Source: CG10-46-32 sp964606465
GTDB taxonomy: Bacteria > Patescibacteriota > Patescibacteriia > UBA2169
NCBI GenBank assembly: GCA_964606465.1
Contig: CAZSGI010000048.1
Coordinates: 1-5,165, forward strand
Direction: 5' to 3'
DNA: 5,165 bases
Shown here: one piece after another, positions 1 through 3,928 of the stretch
Position numbering within the stretch: position 1 is the stretch's first letter
Layout of the letters: the number at the start of each line of letters is the position of its first letter
Program-made: the position numbers and the translations under genes
Notes under the pieces: model-generated
Told to the model about the DNA's origin: nothing
Databases searched by the model: none
The model's input: the letters and a program-made list of their open reading frames with translations, nothing else

Positions 1-209
1 CCGCGGTTGTACCCGCCTACTTTTCCGTCTGACCTGATGACCCGATGGCACGGGATGCGTGGGTCATGGTTTTTGTTGAGAATGTTCCCAACTGCACGGT
101 CAGCCCGCGCATGACCGGCCCGGCGCGCGACATCCGCATACGTCAAAACAGATCCCTTGGGAATCTTTGAAACCACCGACAAAACTTTTTTGCTGAAACG
201 TGAATCCAT
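1..209 (-). CDS. O6-alkylguanine-DNA alkyltransferase (MGMT) domain protein, 3' end cut by window
   Basis: An open frame runs from an ATG at 209-207 off the left edge, giving 69 residues with no stop. It reads as the DNA-binding and active-site domain of the MGMT/Ogt family, which transfers an alkyl group from O6-alkylguanine to its own cysteine. Visible family marks are IPKGSVLTYADVA (residues 16-28; Tyr24 matches the conserved tyrosine), RAVGN (38-42; the DNA-intercalating arginine position), the active-site loop IPCHRVI (52-58; acceptor Cys54) and then a GGY turn (65-67). The methionine lies only about 15 residues before IPKG, so the usual N-terminal domain of Ada-C/Ogt is absent; this is the short single-domain form. 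With Cys present it is not an alkyltransferase-like protein of the Trp type. The ATG follows the acylphosphatase stop by 1 bp and has no Shine-Dalgarno, so translational coupling is likely. Family assignment is firm; repair activity of the short form is inferred. Confidence 0.9.
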   Translation of the reverse strand, partial: MDSRFSKKVLSVVSKIPKGSVLTYADVARRAGHARADRAVGNILNKNHDPRIPCHRVIRSDGKVGGYNR

Positions 210-210
210 A

Positions 211-486
211 CTAATACGTAATGACGAAATCGCGATACTCGCCGTGCGCATCACCCCACGTGCATGTTACGTCATCCACCTGCGCGTGCCGGGGGCCCTC
301 TGTGCACCATGCAACCAGCTGCCTGACGCGCTCATCATCCCCCTCCGCTTCTATGCGCACGGTGCCGTCCCGCTCGTTGCGCACAAAACCGGTAAGCCCC
401 AACGCGCGGGCCTTCCCGCGCGTTGAGTACCGAAAGGTCACCCCCTGCACAAGACCGGAGACGATAATGACACAGTGCCTGTGCAT
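211..486 (-). CDS. acyP: Acylphosphatase
   Basis: This 91-residue protein has the usual length and layout of acylphosphatase, a small cytoplasmic enzyme that hydrolyses carboxyl-phosphate bonds such as in acetyl phosphate or 1,3-bisphosphoglycerate. The signature GLVQGVTFR spans residues 11-19; its backbone forms the phosphate loop and Arg19 is the catalytic arginine. The second signature GFVRNERDGTV (33-43) carries the catalytic Asn37. The ending DFVITY resembles the typical final strand. The ATG is 7 bp after the stop of the upstream hydrolase and no clear Shine-Dalgarno is visible. The downstream alkyltransferase begins 1 bp after its TAG, so the genes from the DoxX-like one onward look like one transcript. 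Biological substrates of bacterial acylphosphatases remain poorly defined. Confidence 0.96.
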   Translation of the reverse strand: MHRHCVIIVSGLVQGVTFRYSTRGKARALGLTGFVRNERDGTVRIEAEGDDERVRQLVAWCTEGPRHAQVDDVTCTWGDAHGEYRDFVITY

Positions 487-493
487 AGCTTAA

Positions 494-1393
494 TTATGAC
501 GCCAACCAGTGCGTTACGCGCTTTGCAAGCTCGGCCTGATGGTTGGTGAAGCTGTGGTCAGCACCTGGGACAATTCCGTACGCAAGGTCTGGTCGCTGCT
601 CTTTTAGAATGCGCACGACCCGCTTGACGCTCCCCCATGCGTGTTCATCCTTTCCGCCATACAGAACCATGGTCGGCTTGGTAAGTGATTGGTAGTGCCT
701 GAAAAGCGGCTTTTTTGACAGCTTCAGTTTTTTGATAACTTCCAAAAACGGAAACACGTTGTAGTCGCCGTCCGGGTTCGCGATATCATAGAACCCTTGG
801 TACGAAAAAATCGTATCCGGCAAAAGCTCTTTAATAATCTCACCCCCTTTTCGCTGCTTGATTTTTTCCTTTGACTGCCGAAGCAGCCGCCAAAACCGCC
901 GCGTACCGAGCTCGTCGTAATAGATGCCTGTATCATCACCACCACCCAGTAAAACGTATTTTGAAACCTTGTTCCTCGGCTTATAGTAGTGGTACACGCA
1001 TATCTTGTTCGCGCCGGTTGATTCGCCGACAAGGTAGAACGTGCGAAACCCTTGTTTCCGCAAAAAACCGATGGCGCCGTCAATGTCTGGTATGCAGTCT
1101 TTAATCTTTTCGTATGCCATGCCAAACCGCTTTTTGATGGTGCGCCCTTGTTTGACGACGTTGAGACGTTTGACGTAGTGCGCGCCGCGATTGTTGAAGA
1201 GCATCAAAGAAATACCTTTACGGCTCAACGCGTTCACCAGTTCGTCCTGCCGGTCATCGTAGTAAAACACCGAAGAGCTGCCGTTGCCGTGCAAATGAAT
1301 GGCGACTTCTCTGCTGCGCTTCGCTTTATATAGAAGCCCGGGTAGTGTTAATCCGTCCGCGGTTTTCATTTGGACGAGAACAGGTTTGAGCAT
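494..1393 (-). CDS. Alpha/beta hydrolase (serine hydrolase, DUF1749-like)
   Basis: The product is a 299-residue soluble alpha/beta-hydrolase. Numbered from the ATG at 1393, the HGNGSS stretch (35-40) matches the oxyanion-hole HG turn. The nucleophile elbow GESTG (123-127) gives Ser125. YGGKDEH (245-251) supplies the acid Asp249, and GADHSF (277-282) the base His280. The triad is therefore complete and in the normal order. Residues about 160-235 are Lys-rich and form a lid-like insertion. The layout resembles the DUF1749 or dienelactone-hydrolase-like groups, but no substrate can be read from the sequence. An in-frame GTG at 1399 abuts the DoxX stop and would add Met-Arg; I prefer the ATG because AGGTG lies just upstream of it. 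There is no signal peptide, so it probably acts in the cytoplasm. A lone member of the neighbouring operon with unknown role. Confidence 0.9.
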   Translation of the reverse strand: MLKPVLVQMKTADGLTLPGLLYKAKRSREVAIHLHGNGSSSVFYYDDRQDELVNALSRKGISLMLFNNRGAHYVKRLNVVKQGRTIKKRFGMAYEKIKDCIPDIDGAIGFLRKQGFRTFYLVGESTGANKICVYHYYKPRNKVSKYVLLGGGDDTGIYYDELGTRRFWRLLRQSKEKIKQRKGGEIIKELLPDTIFSYQGFYDIANPDGDYNVFPFLEVIKKLKLSKKPLFRHYQSLTKPTMVLYGGKDEHAWGSVKRVVRILKEQRPDLAYGIVPGADHSFTNHQAELAKRVTHWLAS

Positions 1394-1396
1394 ACG

Positions 1397-1401
1397 CACC
1401 T
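1397..1401 (-). promoter_or_regulatory. Ribosome binding site of the alpha/beta hydrolase
   Basis: On the minus strand AGGTG lies 3 nt before the ATG at 1393-1391 (5 nt counting from AGG). It overlaps the TAG stop of the DoxX-like gene (1402-1400). This is what decides for the ATG over the GTG at 1399, which has no purine-rich sequence in front of it. Confidence 0.5.
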
Positions 1402-1735
1402 AGGTTTGCTTGCCGCTTTTCCCAAACACCAACGCGAGCGCCGCAAGGCCCAGGCTTAGGTCCCTGAACACAATGTCCCAGGCAGAGAGGTTAAAGAATA
1501 CAATACTGAACAGGGCGAGCGCCGCAACCAAGCCCGACCAAACCTGCGCTTTTCCCGAGAGCAGCCACAAGGCCAGAATGACTTCAGCCACCCCGTGGAT
1601 TTTGAGGAACGTGGCAACCGGAACAATCGCCTGCACAAAGGCCGGCACGAACCCTGTCCACAGGTCTGGGTTAGTAAATGACGAGATGCCTACGTACGCA
1701 AAGCTTGCCGCGAGCGCAAGACGAACGAGAAACAT
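1400..1735 (-). CDS. DoxX-like small integral membrane protein
   Basis: The product is an 111-residue hydrophobic protein with four predicted membrane segments, roughly residues 2-20, 33-59, 63-81 and 86-105, ending in a short basic tail (GKSGKQT). Size, helix count, the small-residue pattern near the N terminus (FAYVGISSF) and the GVAEVILALWLLSG segment (48-61) fit the DoxX/DoxD-like superfamily. Members elsewhere have been tied to thiosulfate:quinone oxidoreductase or to oxidative-stress complexes with superoxide dismutase. That link is noteworthy because a dismutase gene lies two genes upstream, but no enzymatic residue can be assigned here. The ATG has no Shine-Dalgarno, and the 139 bp inverted-repeat element ends 9 bp before it. 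The stop abuts the hydrolase gene. Good confidence in the fold group, low in function. Confidence 0.8.
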   Translation of the reverse strand: MFLVRLALAASFAYVGISSFTNPDLWTGFVPAFVQAIVPVATFLKIHGVAEVILALWLLSGKAQVWSGLVAALALFSIVFFNLSAWDIVFRDLSLGLAALALVFGKSGKQT

Positions 1736-1744
1736 ATGTGTTAT

Positions 1745-1883
1745 GTTTGTCGGCTCGCTGTTTTTGCGGCATCATGCAAGCGAGCGGGCACGGTCCCGGC
1801 TATGCCGGGGAGCGAGCTTGCATGCTGAGCGAGGCTGCTCGCCGGGCAGCCGAGCATACGCACAAAACAGCGAGCCGACAAAC
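1745..1883. repeat. 139 bp palindromic element with perfect 20 bp inverted ends and nested hairpins
   Basis: The ends 1745-1764 and 1864-1883 are exact reverse complements over 20 bases (core TGTCGGCTCGCTGTTTT). Inside are a 9 bp pair (1773-1781 with 1816-1824) capped by CCCGGC-TAT-GCCGGG (1795-1809), and a second hairpin GGCTGC/GCAGCC (1833-1838 with 1846-1851). ATGCT (1822-1826) can instead pair with AGCAT (1853-1857), which competes with the first helix. The hexamer GCGAGC, in either orientation, occurs five times (1754, 1780, 1812, 1837, 1870). The element fills nearly the whole 154 bp gap between the cupredoxin stop and the DoxX start. It has no coding content and no T-tract after the outer stem, so it is not a standard intrinsic terminator. 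It could be a REP/BIME-like or MITE-like element or a structured RNA in the transcript. Confidence 0.85.
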
Positions 1884-1889
1884 TATAGA

Positions 1890-2495
1890 TTATTCCTCAA
1901 CAATCAACTTTCCCTCCATGCCGAGCTGGCGGTGCGAGCCAACAGAGCAATAGAACGGAAACTCACCAGCTTTATCCGCCGTAAAAACAACAACAGACGA
2001 ATCGCCGGTGTTCACGCGCTCGGTGCGGGCGTCAAACGCGTCAACGGTCCAATCGTGGAACCCGTCGGTGCTCGTAAAGGTCAGCTTCACGGTGTCTCCC
2101 TTCTTCACGCGGAGGTTCGGGTCCGAAAAGGCGAAGCTGTGCCCGGTAATCGTAAACTCTTTGGTCTGCCCTTCGGGCGCATCAACCTCAAAACCTTGCC
2201 CACCGTCTATCACGGTTCCGCTTGGGACTTCCCCTTCCGCGGCATTGCCGCCCGTGTCCCCATCGCCAAATTGCGCTTCACCAAACTCTGCTTCACCAAA
2301 TCGTGCAGGCTGCTCTTCCGCGGTCTGCTCCTGCCGGTCCGTATCCGCACCGCCAAATCCCCCACGCGCGTACACGAGAACCGCGGCCACAATAATAATC
2401 ACCACCACCACCGCGATAGCGGTTTTTACTCCTCCTCTTCCCTCCTCCGCACCCGCCTCCTGGGGCGCACTCTGCATGTCTTGTTCCTCTGGCAT
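1890..2495 (-). CDS. Membrane-anchored cupredoxin (type-1 copper protein)
   Basis: This 201-residue protein has three parts. A short acidic N terminus (1-22) leads into one membrane segment (about 24-43, Val/Ile-rich). A low-complexity acidic linker follows (about 45-97), with the tandem pentapeptides FGEAE, FGEAQ and FGDG at 66-79. The cupredoxin domain occupies about 100-201. The type-1 copper ligands are all visible: His147 in GFHDW, then Cys183, His188 and Met193 in FYCSVGSHRQLGMEG. RVKKGDTVKLTF (129-140) is the typical strand before the first histidine. The domain is probably displayed outside the membrane; roles in electron transfer or copper binding are both possible. The gene starts 12 bp after the superoxide dismutase stop, with a clear GGGAG ribosome site, so the two form an operon. 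The palindromic element begins 6 bp after its TAA. Confidence 0.93.
   Translation of the reverse strand: MPEEQDMQSAPQEAGAEEGRGGVKTAIAVVVVIIIVAAVLVYARGGFGGADTDRQEQTAEEQPARFGEAEFGEAQFGDGDTGGNAAEGEVPSGTVIDGGQGFEVDAPEGQTKEFTITGHSFAFSDPNLRVKKGDTVKLTFTSTDGFHDWTVDAFDARTERVNTGDSSVVVFTADKAGEFPFYCSVGSHRQLGMEGKLIVEE
2265..2300 (-). repeat. Short in-frame tandem repeat in the cupredoxin linker
   Basis: Two 15 bp units encode FGEAE and FGEAQ, followed by a partial third unit (FG) running into DG, at residues 66-79 of the cupredoxin. The unit length is a multiple of three, so copy-number change would keep the frame and only alter linker length between membrane anchor and copper domain. Confidence 0.6.
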
Positions 2496-2501
2496 ACGCG
2501 T

Positions 2502-2507
2502 ACTCCC
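2502..2507 (-). promoter_or_regulatory. Ribosome binding site of the cupredoxin gene
   Basis: GGGAGT on the minus strand sits directly after the dismutase TAA (2510-2508) and 6 nt before the cupredoxin ATG. It is the best Shine-Dalgarno in the window and supports independent initiation within the dismutase-cupredoxin transcript. Confidence 0.65.
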
Positions 2508-3140
2508 TTACTCGTTAGTGGTAAATAATTTGTTGACGTATTCCCAATTGACGACACTCCACCACTGCTCAACATACTCGGGACGCTTGTTCTGGTAGCG
2601 CAGATAGTATGCATGCTCCCACACGTCAAGCCCGAGAATCGGGAAAGCACCTTCCATGAGCGGATTATCCTGGTTCGGGGTGGATGAAACCACAAGCTTC
2701 CCATTGTTGACGGAGAGCCATGCCCAGCCGCTGCCAAACCGGGTAAGCGCGGCCGCGGTGAACTGACGTCGGAACGAGTCAAACGAGCCGAACGCTTGGG
2801 TAATGGCACCCGCGAGCTGACCAACCGGCTCTCCCCCGCCGCCCGGGCCCATTATCTGCCAGAACAGTGAGTGATTGTAGTGGCCGCCTCCGTTGTTGCG
2901 GACCGAGCTTCTGATTTCTTCAGGAACGCTTTCCAAGTCACCAAGAATGTCATCAAGCGGCCTGCCGACCAGACTGGTTTGGCCTTCCAGCGCGGCATTG
3001 AGCTTGTCCACGTACCCCTGGTGGTGCTTGGTATAGTGGATCTCCATGGTAGGCGCGTCAATCGCCGCTTCCAAAGCATCATACCCATACCCAAGTTTTG
3101 GAAGCTCAAATTGGCTATTACTGTTCGGTGAAATCCGCAT
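2508..3140 (-). CDS. sodA: Superoxide dismutase, Fe/Mn family, Mn-type residues
   Basis: This 210-residue protein is a full-length Fe/Mn superoxide dismutase, converting superoxide to oxygen and hydrogen peroxide. Metal ligands are His35 (MEIHYTKHH), His90 (NHSLFW), and Asp172 and His176 (LDVWEHAYYL). Tyr43 is the second-sphere tyrosine. Residues that mark the Mn group over Fe are present: Gly-rich NNGGGHYNH before the second ligand, and Gln157 in NQDNPL in place of the Fe-type Gln at the earlier position. Metal use can still be cambialistic. No signal peptide is present, so the enzyme is cytoplasmic. A few extra residues (MRISPNSNS) precede the usual FELPKL start; no in-frame alternative start lies closer. 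The ATG has only a weak AGG upstream, and a good sigma-70-type promoter is visible at 3171-3199. The cupredoxin gene follows in the same transcript. Confidence 0.97.
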   Translation of the reverse strand: MRISPNSNSQFELPKLGYGYDALEAAIDAPTMEIHYTKHHQGYVDKLNAALEGQTSLVGRPLDDILGDLESVPEEIRSSVRNNGGGHYNHSLFWQIMGPGGGGEPVGQLAGAITQAFGSFDSFRRQFTAAALTRFGSGWAWLSVNNGKLVVSSTPNQDNPLMEGAFPILGLDVWEHAYYLRYQNKRPEYVEQWWSVVNWEYVNKLFTTNE

Positions 3141-3170
3141 AGAACGTGATGCCTAATGCTAGGTTTGTGT

Positions 3171-3199
3171 ATTGTATCATAGCTCCCAAAAACCGCCAA
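3171..3199 (-). promoter_or_regulatory. Candidate sigma-70-type promoter of the dismutase operon
   Basis: On the minus strand a -35 TTGGCG (3199-3194) and a -10 TACAAT (3176-3171) are separated by exactly 17 bp. They match consensus at 4 of 6 and 5 of 6 positions. Initiation would fall near 3164, giving a leader of about 24 nt before the dismutase ATG. No operator could be recognised. Confidence 0.55.
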
Positions 3200-3204
3200 A
3201 TAAG

Positions 3205-3233
3205 TTGCAAAGTGGCAAAGAATGTGGTACTTT
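3205..3233 (+). promoter_or_regulatory. Candidate promoter of the tRNA-Pro gene
   Basis: TTGCAA (3205-3210) and TACTTT (3228-3233) are 17 bp apart. A TGG just before the -10 gives an extended -10 pattern that offsets the weak hexamer (3 of 6). Initiation near 3240 would leave a 5' leader of about 48 nt for RNase P removal. Its -35 lies only 5 bp from the -35 of the divergent dismutase promoter. Confidence 0.35.
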
Positions 3234-3287
3234 GATGCTGCTGATGCACGGGATGTTGCGTTGAAAAAACGACCTGCGCTGACGCGC

Positions 3288-3363
3288 CGGGCTGTGGCGC
3301 AGTTGGTAGCGCGCAAGGCTGGGGGTCTTGAGGTCGCGGGTTCGAGCCCCGCCAGCCCGACCA
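3288..3363 (+). tRNA. tRNA-Pro (anticodon GGG), CCA encoded
   Basis: A complete 76 nt cloverleaf folds by eye. The acceptor stem CGGGCTG (3288-3294) pairs with CAGCCCG (3353-3359). The D stem is GCGC/GCGC (3297-3300, 3309-3312). The anticodon stem CAAGG/TCTTG (3314-3318, 3326-3330) has one G-U pair, and its loop CTGGGGG places anticodon GGG at 3321-3323. The T arm is GCGGG-TTCGAGC-CCCGC (3336-3352). Discriminator A3360 is followed by a genomic CCA. The C1-G72 pair, A73 and the two G's at anticodon positions 35-36 are the known bacterial prolyl-tRNA synthetase identity elements, so the assignment is firm. It is the only plus-strand gene and converges on the metal-transport operon. Confidence 0.97.
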
Positions 3364-3392
3364 AAAAATCCACCTATCTGGGTGGGTTTTTT
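3363..3392. terminator. Bidirectional intrinsic terminator shared by tRNA-Pro and the metal-transport operon
   Basis: A 12 bp stem pairs AAAAAATCCACC (3363-3374) with GGTGGGTTTTTT (3381-3392) around the loop TATCTG; one pair is T-G. Reading plus, the six T's end the tRNA transcript. Reading minus, the complement of the A-run gives six T's that end the transcript of the CxxC membrane protein. That gene's TAG stop lies at 3376-3374, inside the hairpin, and its last codons form one arm. The final A of the tRNA CCA is the first base of the stem. Confidence 0.85.
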
Positions 3393-3928
3393 GTTGCGCG
3401 TGTCGGTACGGCGCACTGCTCCAGGTTTTGAACGCGCAGGCTAAGAAGCCTGATTGAAAAAAGCAGTGCCACAATGCCGATTGCGCCAAACTCAAGCCCG
3501 CCAAACGGCAGCACCCCCAAAAAGGATGCGGCAGCGCCAAAGCCGAAAATTGAAGACAGGATGATTGAACCGCACGCCGTGCACCCGATGCCCACGAGCC
3601 CGACCATGGTTCCGGCGATGCCCACACCCATGCCCCGCTGCGTACGAATCCGCCACTTTAGGTAGTACGCAAGCATGGCAATGTTGGCTGCCGAGAGGAT
3701 GATGACCGCCAACGCGATGAACGCACTCGTGCGCGTTTCATTGGCCGCGAAAAACTGCGGGCTCTTCCACACCAGCCTCCAGAATGAAATGGTCTCGGAC
3801 GAGAGCGCAAAGCCGAGCAGCTCGCGGTTCGGCAGCCACACCACGAATAAAAACAATCCCAGTGCAACGAATGCAGCGAGTGCGGCATAGCGCCAGCGCG
3901 AGAATACGATGATGATCCCGCGTATCAT
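3374..3928 (-). CDS. Four-helix membrane protein with Cys-x-x-Cys motif, coupled to metal ATPase
   Basis: I do not recognise a named family for this 184-residue protein. Hydrophobic segments lie at about 15-33, 67-90, 103-126 and 130-160. The third carries GIGCTACGSIILSS, placing Cys116 and Cys119 as a CxxC pair within or at the edge of the membrane; another Cys sits at 172. A basic loop (KWRIRTQRG, 91-99) precedes helix 3 and favours a cytoplasmic position for that loop. A long outside loop with SPQFFAANET (56-65) joins helices 1 and 2. The ATG overlaps the ATPase stop as ATGA and there is no Shine-Dalgarno, so translation is coupled to the ATPase. By position and by the cysteine pair it may bind or pass a soft metal, broadly like MerT-type helpers, but there is no clear homology to those. 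Function is inferred only. Confidence 0.85.
   Translation of the reverse strand: MIRGIIIVFSRWRYAALAAFVALGLFLFVVWLPNRELLGFALSSETISFWRLVWKSPQFFAANETRTSAFIALAVIILSAANIAMLAYYLKWRIRTQRGMGVGIAGTMVGLVGIGCTACGSIILSSIFGFGAAASFLGVLPFGGLEFGAIGIVALLFSIRLLSLRVQNLEQCAVPTRATKNPPR

Noticed and set aside
1745..1883. Reading the inverted-repeat element as an intrinsic terminator or as an insertion sequence
   Set aside because: No T-tract follows the outer stem on either strand, and there is no transposase frame inside. Target-site duplications next to the ends were not evident.
2400..2460. Run of CAC/ACC and CCTCCTC triplets as a possible regulatory or simple-repeat tract
   Set aside because: It is the coding sequence of the Val/Ile-rich membrane anchor and Glu/Gly-rich N terminus of the cupredoxin read on the opposite strand.
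1410..2528. 372-codon plus-strand open frame opposite the DoxX and cupredoxin genes
   Set aside because: It is antisense to two well-supported genes and runs through the palindromic element. Composition is Arg/Ser/His-rich with no recognisable domain.
3222..3431. 69-codon plus-strand frame covering the tRNA
   Set aside because: It overlaps the entire tRNA gene and its terminator, so it is not a plausible protein gene.
2852..3627. Minus-strand open frames across the tRNA giving peptides such as GLAGLEPATSRPPALRA, GWRGSNPRPQDP and GGARTRDLKTPSLARYQ
   Set aside because: They are translations of the antisense of the tRNA-Pro gene, a well-known source of spurious database proteins, and overlap better-supported genes.
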